Shown in pieces: positions 6,983 through 16,892 of a stretch of DNA of 64,000 nt; within the stretch, counting starts at the first letter, position 1, and each line of letters begins with the position of its first letter. The position numbers and the translations under genes were made by a program. A model generated the notes under the pieces. The model was not told the DNA's origin. It ran no database searches and was given only the letters and a program-made list of their open reading frames with translations. Location: the NCBI GenBank assembly GCA_963922565.1, contig CAWUIQ010000002.1, positions 74,418 to 138,417 of the forward strand. The letters are read 5' to 3'. The DNA is from JBCBKL01 sp963922565 (GTDB taxonomy: Bacteria > Pseudomonadota > Alphaproteobacteria > Rhodobacterales > Rhodobacteraceae).

Positions 6983-9900
6983 ATGCCTGAATCAAGCTTT
7001 CCAAACCAGCACGCTGCCTTTGCGGAAAAGATCGACGCGGCCATGTACGCCGATCCGGCAGAGGTTTTGCCTCAACTCGTGAAAGATGCCGCGCTTGACG
7101 AGAATGATCGCGCTGCGATCTCGGCCCGCGCATCCGATCTGGTCCGCCGTCTGCGCAGCGGGTCACATCCCGGGATGATGGAGGTCTTTCTGGCCGAGTA
7201 CGGTCTCTCGACCGATGAGGGCGTGGCGCTGATGTGTCTTGCCGAGGCGCTGTTGCGGGTGCCTGACGCGGAAACGATCGACGCGCTGATCGAAGACAAG
7301 ATCGCCCCGTCGAACTGGGGCAAGCATCTGGGGCACTCCACGTCATCGCTGGTCAATGCGTCCACCTGGGCGCTTATGCTGACCGGCCGCGTTCTTGATG
7401 ATGCGCCGCCGGGGCCCATCGGACACCTGCACAACGCCATCAAGCGTCTGGGTGAGCCAGTCATACGGCTCGCTGTGTCGCAGGCAATGAAAGAGATGGG
7501 GCGGCAATTCGTGCTGGGCGAAGACATCGAAAGCGCGATGCGCCGCGCGGCGGGGATGGAGGCAAAGGGCTATACCTACAGCTATGACATGCTGGGAGAG
7601 GCGGCGCTGACCGACGAAGACGCGCGGCACTATCACCTGAGCTATTCCCGCGCGATTTCGGCCATCGCGCGATCGTGCAATGCAGATGACATACGGCGCA
7701 ATCCCGGGATCTCGGTCAAACTGTCGGCTCTCTATCCGCGATATGAACGGGGCCAGGCGGCCTCGGTGATGGAGGATCTGGTTCCGCACCTGCGTTCCCT
7801 CGCGATGCTGGCAAAGTCGGCGGGCATGGGGCTTAATGTCGATGCGGAAGAGGCTGACCGCCTGTCCTTGTCGCTTGAGGTCATTGACGCCGTGCTGGGC
7901 GAGCCTGCCTTGGCTGGCTGGGATGGGTTTGGCATCGTTGTCCAGGCTTATGGTCAGCGGGCCGGCACTGTCATCGATGCGATTTATGATATGGCGCAGC
8001 GACATGATCGTCGGCTGATGGTCCGGCTGGTCAAGGGCGCCTATTGGGATACCGAGATCAAGCGGGCGCAGGTTCTGGGCCTCGACGGCTTTCCCGTTTT
8101 CACCCGCAAGGCCGAAACCGATGTCAGCTATATCGCGAATGCCCGCAAGCTGCTGGGTATGACCGGCCGGATCTATCCGCAATTCGCCACCCACAACGCG
8201 CATACGGTTGCAGCGATCCTGCATATGGGGGCGCCCAAGGAAACGTATGAGTTCCAGCGCCTGCATGGCATGGGCGAGGCGTTGCACAATCTCATCCTGA
8301 GTGATGAAAAGACCCGCTGCCGGATCTATGCGCCCGTCGGTGCCCATCGGGATCTGCTGGCCTATCTTGTTCGCCGCCTTCTGGAGAACGGCGCGAATTC
8401 AAGCTTCGTTAACCAGATCGTTGATGAGGCGGTCGCGCCCGAGGAGGTCGCATCTGATCCCTTCGCCGCACTGTCGTCTGATCCGCCTACGATATCGCGA
8501 GGCACAGACCTGTTCATGCCAGAGCGTCCGAATTCGATGGGCTTTGATCTGAGCAATATCGCGACATTGGAGCGTATCGACGCCGCGCGTGATCCGTTTC
8601 GGTCACACACCTGGGCGGTTGCACCCCTCGTTTGTGGCAATGGCGATGCCGGGCCATCCGCTCCGGTCATCAACCCCGCCAATCAGGACGATCATGTGGG
8701 TCAGGTCCGGGTCGCGACCGCGGATGAGGCGCGACAGGCCCTCGCTGATGCCCAGCCATGGGCGGCCTCTGCGGCGGAAAGGGCCGCAATCCTGAGTGCA
8801 GCGGCTGATCTTTACGAAGAGAACCACGGCGAGATCTTCGCCCTGCTCGGGCGCGAGGCGGGCAAGAGCCTGCTGGATGCCGTGGCCGAGTTGCGGGAGG
8901 CGGTGGATTTTCTGCGCTACTACGCCGCTCAACCCATCACCGGCTCGCCCTTGGGCAAGGTCGTCTGCATCTCACCATGGAACTTCCCATTGGCGATCTT
9001 TACCGGGCAGATTGCGGCCGCGTTGATGGCTGGCAATGCGGTCCTGGCCAAACCGGCCGAACAGACCCCGCTCATCGCAAATCTGGGCATTTCACTGCTG
9101 CACAAGGCCGGTGTCCCCCAGCCGACCTTGCAGCTCTTGCCCGGTGACGGATCCGTTGGGGCCGCGCTCACAGGCGCTGGCCCGGATGGTGTGGTTTTCA
9201 CCGGCTCGACCGAAACCGCCCTGCGTATCCGCGCGAGCCTTGCCGAACATGCCAAACCCGGCACTCCGCTGATCGCCGAGACCGGTGGGATCAACGCGAT
9301 GATCGTCGACTCCACAGCACTGCCGGAACAGGCTGTGCGCAGTGTCATCGAAAGTGCCTTTCAGTCGGCGGGACAGCGGTGTTCGGCCCTGCGCTGTCTC
9401 TATGTTCAAGAGGATATCGCGGACGATTTCGAGCGAATGCTGACTGGGGCCATGGATGTCCTCAAGACAGATGACCCGTGGGAGATCTCGACGGATGTCG
9501 GCCCGGTCATCGATGGGATCGCGCGCGATGACTTTGCCGCCTATATCGCGCAGGCCCGAGCCGAGGGGCGGGTTCTCTATGAAGGGAAGGCGCCGGAAGA
9601 GGGGACGTTCATCCCCCCAACTTTGATCCGCGTGGGCGGGATCAACGATGTCGAACGCGAAGTATTTGGGCCGGTCCTGCATATCGCCCGGTATTGCGCG
9701 GGTGACCTCGACCGGATCATCGATGATATAAACGCAACCGGCTATGGCCTGACTTTTGGATTGCACACGCGCATCGATGACCGGGTGCAGTATGTGGCCG
9801 ACCGTGTCGCCGCCGGAAACATCTATGTCAACCGGAACCAGATCGGCGCGATTGTCGGCAGTCAACCCTTTGGCGGGCATGGGCTGTCCGGTACTGGCCC

Positions 9901-10414
9901 CAAGGCCGGCGGCCCTGACTATCTGCTGCGGTTCCAAACCGGACAGACGCCGCCCAAGGCGGACGGTTGGGACGATCAGACCGTCGTTCCGCTTCCCAAT
10001 ATCATGGTCGCGCTGTCCCACAGGCTGGCCGAGGCGTCGCTGCCGGGTCCAACCGGTGAGTCGAACCGATTGAGCCATTGGACCAAGCCGCCGATCCTAT
10101 GTCTGGGACCGGGCCGGAAGGCGGTGGAGGAGCAGGCGAAGGCCGTCGAGGCGCTTGGTGGACGCGCGGTTCGGGCAGGCGGCCCGATCGTCCCCGATGA
10201 TCTGACGCACGCCGGTGGTCTCAGCGGGGTTTTGTGGTGGGGCGATGACGATACGGCGCGGCCAATCGATCGGGCGCTGGCGGTACGGCGGGGCGCGATT
10301 GTTCCACTTATCAGAACGTTACCCGACAAAGCGCATGTATTGGATGAGCGGCATGTCTGCGTGGACACCACCGCGTCCGGCGGCAACGCGGCGCTTTTGG
10401 GTGAGGTCAGCTAG
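6983..10414 (+). CDS. putA: Bifunctional proline dehydrogenase / delta-1-pyrroline-5-carboxylate dehydrogenase
   Basis: PutA oxidises proline to glutamate in two steps: FAD-dependent proline dehydrogenase, then NAD-dependent P5C dehydrogenase. ATG 6983 gives 1143 residues. The proline dehydrogenase barrel spans about residues 130-470 (LVKGAYWDTEIKRAQ and RLHGMGEAL are typical). The aldehyde dehydrogenase domain spans about 540-1010, with catalytic Glu766 (AETGG) and Cys800 (GQRCSALR). There is no N-terminal ribbon-helix-helix, so this is the bifunctional, non-repressor type; regulation is expected from the divergent Lrp-like gene. Its 3' end overlaps metG by 4 bases tail to tail. Confidence 0.97.
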   Translation: MPESSFPNQHAAFAEKIDAAMYADPAEVLPQLVKDAALDENDRAAISARASDLVRRLRSGSHPGMMEVFLAEYGLSTDEGVALMCLAEALLRVPDAETIDALIEDKIAPSNWGKHLGHSTSSLVNASTWALMLTGRVLDDAPPGPIGHLHNAIKRLGEPVIRLAVSQAMKEMGRQFVLGEDIESAMRRAAGMEAKGYTYSYDMLGEAALTDEDARHYHLSYSRAISAIARSCNADDIRRNPGISVKLSALYPRYERGQAASVMEDLVPHLRSLAMLAKSAGMGLNVDAEEADRLSLSLEVIDAVLGEPALAGWDGFGIVVQAYGQRAGTVIDAIYDMAQRHDRRLMVRLVKGAYWDTEIKRAQVLGLDGFPVFTRKAETDVSYIANARKLLGMTGRIYPQFATHNAHTVAAILHMGAPKETYEFQRLHGMGEALHNLILSDEKTRCRIYAPVGAHRDLLAYLVRRLLENGANSSFVNQIVDEAVAPEEVASDPFAALSSDPPTISRGTDLFMPERPNSMGFDLSNIATLERIDAARDPFRSHTWAVAPLVCGNGDAGPSAPVINPANQDDHVGQVRVATADEARQALADAQPWAASAAERAAILSAAADLYEENHGEIFALLGREAGKSLLDAVAELREAVDFLRYYAAQPITGSPLGKVVCISPWNFPLAIFTGQIAAALMAGNAVLAKPAEQTPLIANLGISLLHKAGVPQPTLQLLPGDGSVGAALTGAGPDGVVFTGSTETALRIRASLAEHAKPGTPLIAETGGINAMIVDSTALPEQAVRSVIESAFQSAGQRCSALRCLYVQEDIADDFERMLTGAMDVLKTDDPWEISTDVGPVIDGIARDDFAAYIAQARAEGRVLYEGKAPEEGTFIPPTLIRVGGINDVEREVFGPVLHIARYCAGDLDRIIDDINATGYGLTFGLHTRIDDRVQYVADRVAAGNIYVNRNQIGAIVGSQPFGGHGLSGTGPKAGGPDYLLRFQTGQTPPKADGWDDQTVVPLPNIMVALSHRLAEASLPGPTGESNRLSHWTKPPILCLGPGRKAVEEQAKAVEALGGRAVRAGGPIVPDDLTHAGGLSGVLWWGDDDTARPIDRALAVRRGAIVPLIRTLPDKAHVLDERHVCVDTTASGGNAALLGEVS

Positions 10415-12126
10415 CCCCGGGTTCCTGCAAAACGGGTCTGCCATGCCTCGCGGTCCTCATCGCTGATTTTGGCGAACAGGACCTCTGGAACGGTAAAGGC
10501 GTGACCGGGCGCAAGTGTTTCGAGGGCGGCGGGAACGTCCTCGGGCCAGTCAAGCGTGTCGAGGTTCAGGGCCTTCCGCAAAGTCTCGGCTGCGTCGGGA
10601 ATGAACGGTGACGACAGGGCCGCATAGAGCGCGACGAGGTTGAGCGCGAGCCGGATTTGTGCGGCGGCGCGCTCGGGATCTTCCTTGAAAACCGACCAGG
10701 GCGCGGCGGCCTGCAGGTATTCGTTGCCTGCAACCCAAATCGCACGCAGCTCTTGCGCGGACTTGCGCACCTCCATCGCATCCATCCGATCCTGGTACCG
10801 GGCGACGCGGGTGCTGAGATCTTCGATCAGGGCCTTTTCGGCAGGGCCATAGGCGCCGCCCTCGGGCACAACCTCGCCAAATTTCGAGCGGCAGAACTTG
10901 GTCACCCGGCTGACGAAGTTACCAAGCACGTCGGCGAGGTCCTTGTTCACGCCAGCCTGGAACAGCTCCCATGTGAACTCGGCGTCGGAGGTTTCCGGGC
11001 AGTTCGACAAGAGCCACCAGCGCCAGTAGTCGGCGGGCAGGATTTCCAGCGCCTGATCCATGAAGACGCCGCGCCCCTGGCTGGTCGAGAACTGGCCGCC
11101 GTCATAGTTGAGGTAGTTGAAGGATTTCAGGTGATCGACCATCTTCCACGGCTCGCCCGAACCCAGGATCGTGGCGGGGAAAGACAGGGTGTGAAACGGC
11201 ACGTTATCCTTGCCCATGAACTGGGTATAGCGGACGTCATCGGCACCCTTATCTGTGCGCCACCAGCGTTCCCAATAATCATTGCCGTCGCCCGCATCCT
11301 GCCATTCCTGCGCGCAGGCGATGTATTCGATGGGGGCGTCGAACCAGACGTAAAAGACCTTGCCCTCCATTCCGGGCCAATCCTCGTCGCCCTTCTTTAC
11401 CGGGATACCCCAGTCCAGATCGCGGGTGATGCCCCGATCCTGCAGGCCGTCGCCGTCATGCAGCCATTTCTTGGCGATCGAGGTGGTCAGCAGCGGCCAG
11501 TCGGTCTTGCTGTCGATCCATTTGTCGAGCTCATCCTTCAGCGCCGACTGGCGCAGATAGAGGTGCTTGGTCTCGCGGACCTCCAGATCGGTTGATCCCG
11601 AAATGGCGGAACGTGGATCGATCAGGTCAGTCGGGTTCAGCTGCTTGGTGCAGTTTTCGCACTGGTCACCGCGGGCCTTTTCGTATCCGCAATTGGGGCA
11701 GGTGCCCTCGATGTACCGATCGGGCAGAAAGCGGCCATCGGCATTCGAATAGACCTGACGCTCGCTGACTTCGCGGATCAGGCCCGCCTCGGCCAGCTTG
11801 CCTGCAAAATGCTGGGTCAGGGCGTGGTTCTGCGGCGATGACGACCGGCCAAAATGATCGAAGGACAGGCGGAAACCATCGGCAAGCTCGGACTGAACTG
11901 CATGCATTTCGGCACAATACTCCGCCACTGGCTTGCCCGCCTTGGCCGCAGCAAGCTCTGCCGGGGTTCCGTGTTCGTCCGTGGCGCAGAGAAACAGCAC
12001 CTCGTTACCCCGCGCACGCTGGTAGCGGGCATAGAGATCGGCGGGCAGCTGGCTGCCGATCAGGTTGCCCAGATGCTTGATCCCGTTGATGTAGGGAATG
12101 GCGGAGGTGATGAGATGTCTGGCCAT
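10411..12126 (-). CDS. metG: Methionyl-tRNA synthetase
   Basis: This essential enzyme charges tRNA-Met. The 571-residue protein starts MARHLITSAIPYINGIKHLG, which contains the HIGH-type HLGN box. The zinc knuckle is CPNCGYEKARGDQCENC. The KMSKS-equivalent loop reads QFSTSQGRG, a divergent form of the KFSTSQ seen in alphaproteobacteria as I recall them. The anticodon-binding helical domain is at about 390-540. There is no C-terminal tRNA-binding (EMAP-like) extension. Confidence 0.97.
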   Translation of the reverse strand: MARHLITSAIPYINGIKHLGNLIGSQLPADLYARYQRARGNEVLFLCATDEHGTPAELAAAKAGKPVAEYCAEMHAVQSELADGFRLSFDHFGRSSSPQNHALTQHFAGKLAEAGLIREVSERQVYSNADGRFLPDRYIEGTCPNCGYEKARGDQCENCTKQLNPTDLIDPRSAISGSTDLEVRETKHLYLRQSALKDELDKWIDSKTDWPLLTTSIAKKWLHDGDGLQDRGITRDLDWGIPVKKGDEDWPGMEGKVFYVWFDAPIEYIACAQEWQDAGDGNDYWERWWRTDKGADDVRYTQFMGKDNVPFHTLSFPATILGSGEPWKMVDHLKSFNYLNYDGGQFSTSQGRGVFMDQALEILPADYWRWWLLSNCPETSDAEFTWELFQAGVNKDLADVLGNFVSRVTKFCRSKFGEVVPEGGAYGPAEKALIEDLSTRVARYQDRMDAMEVRKSAQELRAIWVAGNEYLQAAAPWSVFKEDPERAAAQIRLALNLVALYAALSSPFIPDAAETLRKALNLDTLDWPEDVPAALETLAPGHAFTVPEVLFAKISDEDREAWQTRFAGTRG

Positions 12127-12276
12127 GCGTCTGCTTCCGGTCGTTCGCGGCGTCCCTTATCAGCGTCGGCGGGCGGGGGGAAGGTGCGCGGTGACACCGC
12201 CGGAAAAAGCGAGGCGCCGAATGCCTGTTGTCGCGCGTCCGTTGCGCTTTGCTTTGCGGCGGTGCAAGGCTTCCTC

Positions 12277-12753
12277 ATGACCTTCGAGATACGCGATGCG
12301 AACAGGAGTGATACTGACGACATCGCTGACCTTTGGCACGCAGGCTGGCATGACGCCCATGCCGCCATCGTACCGGCCGAGTTGGTTCGTCTCCGAACCC
12401 ATGCCAGCTTTGTCGAAAGAAGTGCGCGGCACATCGAACGGACGCGATTGGCGGTGAGCAGCGGGCGCGTCAGCGGTTTGTGCATGATCCGGGGCGACGA
12501 ACTGTTTCAGCTCTATATTGCGGGCCATGCAAGGGGCACCGGCGTGGCGCAGGTTCTTATTGCCGAGGCCGAAGAACGCATCCGTGGCAATGGCAATTCC
12601 CGTGCCTGGCTCGCCTGTGCCGTTGGCAACGAAAGGGCGGCCCGCTTTTATCAACGGTGCGGCTGGACGCTGCGCGGGCCTGAGGTAGAAGATTTGGAGC
12701 TGCTCGAAGGATCGTTCCCGCTGGAGGTTTGGCGGTTCGAGAAGGTGCTTTAG
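12277..12753 (+). CDS. GNAT family N-acetyltransferase
   Basis: A 158-residue acetyl-CoA-dependent acetyltransferase of the GNAT fold. The start is ATG 12277 (MTFEIRDANRSDTDDIADLW); the open frame upstream overlaps metG antisense and is not credible. The acetyl-CoA loop is visible as LYIAGHARGTGVAQVLIAEA, and the C-terminal NERAARFYQRCGW segment is typical. The substrate is unknown. It is convergent with the MFS gene, with 4 bases between the stops. Confidence 0.85.
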   Translation: MTFEIRDANRSDTDDIADLWHAGWHDAHAAIVPAELVRLRTHASFVERSARHIERTRLAVSSGRVSGLCMIRGDELFQLYIAGHARGTGVAQVLIAEAEERIRGNGNSRAWLACAVGNERAARFYQRCGWTLRGPEVEDLELLEGSFPLEVWRFEKVL

Positions 12754-12757
12754 CAGA

Positions 12758-14029
12758 TCAGCGCCTGTCCGGTCCCTCTTTCGCGGCCTCGGATGCAGGT
12801 TTCTGGCGGGGGCCATCCTCGCGGGAACGACCGGTGAGCCGCCCGATCAGGAACGACGTCCGCGGCGCATAAATGTACCGCGTGCGCGTAGCCGTAGGCC
12901 GGGCCGCCATGCGGATCAGTCCGAATGCCAACAGCAACCCGTGTGCCACGGCGATCATGCTGAACAAGGCGGTTGGACCATACTGGTCAATCAGTGCCGA
13001 GGCGACGTACGGGGCCCCAATTGCACCCAGTGCGAAAAAGAAAACCAGAGCCGCTGAAAGATCCACCCGTTCCGAACTGTCGGCAAAGTCGTGGGCATGC
13101 GCTGCCGCCACCGAAAAGATCGGGAAAGTCGTGAGCCCGAAAAGGCCGGCGGCCAGCATGATCGATGCGGTTCCAAGATCGGCTGCAAAGACGGTCACGC
13201 CACAACTCAGCATCGCAGCCGCCGAAAGCCAGGTCAGAACCCACCGGCGATCATACTTGTCTGCCAGCCACCCGGTGGGGTACTGCGCAATGGCCCCGCC
13301 CAGCACGAAGGCGGCCAGAAACCACGCGATTTGTGTGGCTTCGAGACCGACCTCGACCCCATAGACCGGTCCGACCATCCTAAAGGATGCCCCGGACAAA
13401 GCCGCGACGACCACACCCGCCACCGCCAGAGGGGATTTCTCGTAGGCCAGGCGTGGCCGCAGGCGCGGCGCGTGCGGCATCTCGGGTGGTTTGACAGTCG
13501 TCAGCGTCAGGGGCAGCAGCGCGGCGCAGCACACGATCGCCAACAGGTTATAGCTGATGTAGCTGGCCGGTTCGAGAAACGCGATCACCAGCTGCGCGCA
13601 AAGCGATGCACCCAGATCGAAAAGCCGGTAGATGCCCATGACCCGGCCTCGGGTCGCGTTCGTGACCTTGGCGTGCAACCACGCCTCGATCACCGTGTAG
13701 CAACCCGCGACGCAAAGGCCCGATCCCACGCGCATCACGGCCCAGGCAACCGGGTCGACGATCATCATGTGGGCGATAAGGCCGATGGCCCCGAGCGCGG
13801 TGAAGACGGCGAATGCACGCGAATGTCCCACATTGCCCATCAATCGCGGCGCCCACCAGCAACCGATAAAGAAGCCGAGGAAATGGGACGAACCCAAAAG
13901 GCCGATTTCCTGCCGCGTGAAATCCAGCGCCAGACCCGATATCGCATCGAGCGGCCCAAGCGCTCCGGACGAGAGCTGCAGCAGGACGACGGAAAGCAGA
14001 AGGGCGGCAAAGGAAATGACCATGCGCAT
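12758..14029 (-). CDS. MFS transporter (YcaD-like)
   Basis: A 423-residue major facilitator with about 12 membrane segments split into two halves by a basic cytoplasmic loop near residues 185-200 (PPEMPHAPRLRPRLAYEK). The motif GWLADKYDRR in the second half (about residue 250) is the MFS A-type loop, and R/GRVMGIYRLFDLG lies in the first half. The C-terminal tail is charged and probably cytoplasmic. It resembles the YcaD type; the substrate is unknown. Confidence 0.87.
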   Translation of the reverse strand: MRMVISFAALLLSVVLLQLSSGALGPLDAISGLALDFTRQEIGLLGSSHFLGFFIGCWWAPRLMGNVGHSRAFAVFTALGAIGLIAHMMIVDPVAWAVMRVGSGLCVAGCYTVIEAWLHAKVTNATRGRVMGIYRLFDLGASLCAQLVIAFLEPASYISYNLLAIVCCAALLPLTLTTVKPPEMPHAPRLRPRLAYEKSPLAVAGVVVAALSGASFRMVGPVYGVEVGLEATQIAWFLAAFVLGGAIAQYPTGWLADKYDRRWVLTWLSAAAMLSCGVTVFAADLGTASIMLAAGLFGLTTFPIFSVAAAHAHDFADSSERVDLSAALVFFFALGAIGAPYVASALIDQYGPTALFSMIAVAHGLLLAFGLIRMAARPTATRTRYIYAPRTSFLIGRLTGRSREDGPRQKPASEAAKEGPDRR

Positions 14030-14091
14030 GCGCGCACCATGGGGTGAGTCCCCCGGGGTTACCAGTGGGCCAGCGCAAGCATCGGGATTTT

Positions 14092-14673
14092 CTAGGCCGC
14101 GGCGATATCCACCTGAATATCGATCCCGACATTCGGCCCGACGAGATCGGGATATCCCGCCGCGCCAAAGGCAAACCGGTCGACACTGCCCTTGAGCAGA
14201 ACCGACAGACGGCTGAGATCGGTTGGCGCGGTTCCGCGGGGTCGATAGATCGCCGCGTCGAACCGGACGGGTTGCGTGACACCGCGCAGGGTCAGATCGC
14301 CCTCGAGCGCGCCACCGTTCGAAATCCGCCCGCCCGCGCCGAGGATAACCCGGGTCGACCGAAAGCTGGCAGTTGGATGGTTTCGCGCGTCAAGCACGCC
14401 TTCGCTTTTCATCGCTTCGGTTGCAAAGAAAAGACCGGTGCGGGCGTTTCGCACATCCGCCGTCACATCTGCGGTCGAAGCGGAAAGATTGTCAGGATCA
14501 ATTTGCAGGTCTGCAGTCGCCAGAGGAACCGTGCCGCTTTGAATGCCGCCCATCAGGTCGAAATCAAACCGGATGCGGGCGCCCCCCGGGGCAATGGCGT
14601 AACGGGTGGGCGCCGCCCATGACGGCAGCGCTGCCAGCAAACTGAGACTTGCGAGGAAATTCCGACGTTTCAT
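14092..14673 (-). CDS. YceI family periplasmic lipid-binding-like protein
   Basis: A 193-residue exported protein. It has a signal peptide (MKRRNFLASLSLLAALPSWA) and a YceI beta-barrel (lipocalin-like) domain over the rest. Signature parts are SASTADVTADVRNARTG, the EGVLDARNHPTASFRS segment, and DLTLRGVTQPVRFDA. Family members bind polyisoprenoids or are induced by base or acid stress; the ligand here is unknown. Transcribed in the same direction as the MFS gene, 62 bases upstream of it. Confidence 0.9.
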   Translation of the reverse strand: MKRRNFLASLSLLAALPSWAAPTRYAIAPGGARIRFDFDLMGGIQSGTVPLATADLQIDPDNLSASTADVTADVRNARTGLFFATEAMKSEGVLDARNHPTASFRSTRVILGAGGRISNGGALEGDLTLRGVTQPVRFDAAIYRPRGTAPTDLSRLSVLLKGSVDRFAFGAAGYPDLVGPNVGIDIQVDIAAA

Positions 14674-14848
14674 TTCACAACACCCTTGTGCGCATGAGAA
14701 TAGCTCCGCCCTGAAATCAGGCCAGCCCGCGTCACGCTGAGTTGAAACCCGGTTGAGCGGGGGGTCACCTCAACAACCGGTCAATATCGGCTTGTCCGTC
14801 ACAGCACGCTCGCTAGGCTGCCACCCAACAACAGGACGGAGATTGACG

Positions 14849-15892
14849 ATGGAAATGCGCCCGCTCGGACGGACAGGAATGACTGTGTCCGCCCTCTGCC
14901 TCGGATCGATGACCTGGGGCTCTCAGAACACAACGGAGGAGGGGCACCAGCAGATCGACCGGTCCCTTGATGCCGGTATCAACTTTATCGACACGGCCGA
15001 AATGTACCCGGTGAACCCCGTCCAGGCCGAAACCATCGGACGCACGGAAGAGATCATCGGTCATTGGTTCGAGGATCGGGGGCGACGGGACGACGTTATC
15101 CTGGCGACCAAGCATTCGGGCGAGGGGCTGCGCTATGTCCGCGACGGTGCCCCGATCTCACCAAAGACGATCCCGGGCACCGTCGAAGGGTCGCTCAAGC
15201 GCCTCAAGACGGATTACATCGACCTCTACCAATTCCACTGGCCCAATCGCGGCAGCTACATGTTTCGGCAGAACTGGGCATATGATCCATCCGGCAAGGA
15301 CCGGGAGGCCATTATCCAGGACATGGAAGACTGCCTTGGCGCACTGCAAAACGAGGTCGATCGCGGGACGATCCGTGCCTTCGGGCTGTCCAACGAAAGT
15401 GCATGGGGCACGGCGCAGTGGTTGGCGGCTGCTGATCGGACAGGCGGGCCGCGCGTGGCCTCGATCCAGAACGAATATTCGCTGATGTGCCGGCTTTACG
15501 ATACCGATCTGGCTGAGCTGAGCGTACTAGAGGATGTCGGCCTTCTTGCGTTTTCGCCGCTCGCAGCCGGATTTCTGACGGGTAAGTATCAGGATGGCGC
15601 GGTACCGGATGGGTCGCGGATGGCCCTCAATGCGGATATGGGTGGACGCCGGACACCACGCGCCTTCGACGCTGTGGATGCCTACGTGGCCATCGCCAAG
15701 AAACACGGCCTTGATCCTTCGCAGATGGCACTGGCATGGTCGCTGACGCGGCCCTTCATGTGCTCGGCGATTTTCGGGGCCACATCCATGGACCAGCTTG
15801 AGATCGCCTTGGGTGCAGCGGATCTGACCCTGTCTGATGAGGTCATGGCCGACATCGATACGGTTCACCGGGCGCATCCGATGCCATTCTGA
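14849..15892 (+). CDS. Aldo/keto reductase (Tas/YajO-like)
   Basis: A 347-residue NADPH-dependent aldo/keto reductase. The start at ATG 14849 has GGAG upstream; an earlier in-frame start at 14753 would add 32 residues without features. Catalytic residues are visible: Asp48 in INFIDTAEMYP with Tyr53, Lys in ILATKHSG, and His in YQFHWPNRG. The NADPH-binding C-terminal helix region (SAIFGATSMDQLE) is conserved. Its length and the NTTEEGHQQIDRSLDAG opening match the Tas/YajO group. The substrate is unknown. Confidence 0.9.
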   Translation: MEMRPLGRTGMTVSALCLGSMTWGSQNTTEEGHQQIDRSLDAGINFIDTAEMYPVNPVQAETIGRTEEIIGHWFEDRGRRDDVILATKHSGEGLRYVRDGAPISPKTIPGTVEGSLKRLKTDYIDLYQFHWPNRGSYMFRQNWAYDPSGKDREAIIQDMEDCLGALQNEVDRGTIRAFGLSNESAWGTAQWLAAADRTGGPRVASIQNEYSLMCRLYDTDLAELSVLEDVGLLAFSPLAAGFLTGKYQDGAVPDGSRMALNADMGGRRTPRAFDAVDAYVAIAKKHGLDPSQMALAWSLTRPFMCSAIFGATSMDQLEIALGAADLTLSDEVMADIDTVHRAHPMPF

Positions 15893-15983
15893 CGGGCCCT
15901 CGTAACAAGTTAAGAAAGATGGGCCTTTTCGTCGGCGCATATTCGGTGTTCTCTCCGGCTGGTCTGGCGAAGGGGAGGGACAT

Positions 15984-16892
15984 ATGCCGCTAGAGATGAA
16001 CCGCGAGGTGTTTGTGACCTGCGCCGTGACCGGCTCGGGTTCGACGCAGGATCGCAGCCCGCATGTGCCGCGGTCGCCCAAAGACATCGCCGAAAGCGCA
16101 ATCGCAGCCGCCAAGGTGGGCGCGGCGATCGTGCACTGCCACGTTCGCGACCCCGAGACCGGCGTGCCGTCGCGCAAGCTGGAGTATTACCGCGAAGTCA
16201 CCGAACGCATCCGCGATGCCGACGTCGACGTCGTTCTGAACCTGACTGCTGGCATGGGGGGCGACATGGTCTTTGGTGGCTCCGAAAGCCCCCTGCCATT
16301 GGTCGACGGTACCGACATGGTCGGCGCGGAGGAGCGCGTGGCGCATTTGGCCGAATGCCTGCCCGAAATCTGCACCCTCGATTGCGGCACCATGAACTTT
16401 GCCGAAGCCGATTACGTGATGACCAACACGCCCGGGATGCTGCAGGCCATGAGCCGAATGATGACCGATCTGGGCGTCAAGCCCGAGATCGAGGCGTTTG
16501 ACACCGGGCATCTGTGGTATGCCAAGCAACTTGTGGCGGACGGCGTGCTGGACGCGCCCGCGCTGGTTCAGCTTTGCATGGGCGTGCCGTGGGGCGCGCC
16601 GGATGACCTCAACACCTTCATGGCGATGGTCAACAACGTGCCCGACGACTGGACGTTCTCGGCCTTTTCGCTGGGGCGCAACCAGATGGCCTATGCCGCG
16701 GCAGCTGTGCTCGCCGGGGGGAACGTGCGGGTAGGGCTCGAGGACAACCTGTGGCTTGAGAAAGGTGTGCTGGCCACAAATGCGCAACTGGTCGAGCGCG
16801 CCGTTGGGATCATTGAAGGCATGGGCGCGCGCGTGATCGGACCTGGTGAAGTGCGCGAAAAGCTTGGGCTGACGAAACGGGCACCCGCATGA
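15984..16892 (+). CDS. BKACE family enzyme, probable 3-dehydrocarnitine cleavage
   Basis: A 302-residue zinc enzyme of the beta-keto acid cleavage (BKACE, DUF849) family, which transfers acetyl-CoA onto a beta-keto acid. Zinc ligands His51 and His53 lie in HCHVRDPETG, and the later motifs EAFDTGHLWY and VGLEDNLWLEKG are in place. The next gene, overlapping by 4 bases (ATGA), is an L-carnitine dehydrogenase fused to a thioesterase. So the likely reaction is 3-dehydrocarnitine plus acetyl-CoA to betainyl-CoA plus acetoacetate. The substrate is inferred from that neighbour. Confidence 0.9.
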   Translation: MPLEMNREVFVTCAVTGSGSTQDRSPHVPRSPKDIAESAIAAAKVGAAIVHCHVRDPETGVPSRKLEYYREVTERIRDADVDVVLNLTAGMGGDMVFGGSESPLPLVDGTDMVGAEERVAHLAECLPEICTLDCGTMNFAEADYVMTNTPGMLQAMSRMMTDLGVKPEIEAFDTGHLWYAKQLVADGVLDAPALVQLCMGVPWGAPDDLNTFMAMVNNVPDDWTFSAFSLGRNQMAYAAAAVLAGGNVRVGLEDNLWLEKGVLATNAQLVERAVGIIEGMGARVIGPGEVREKLGLTKRAPA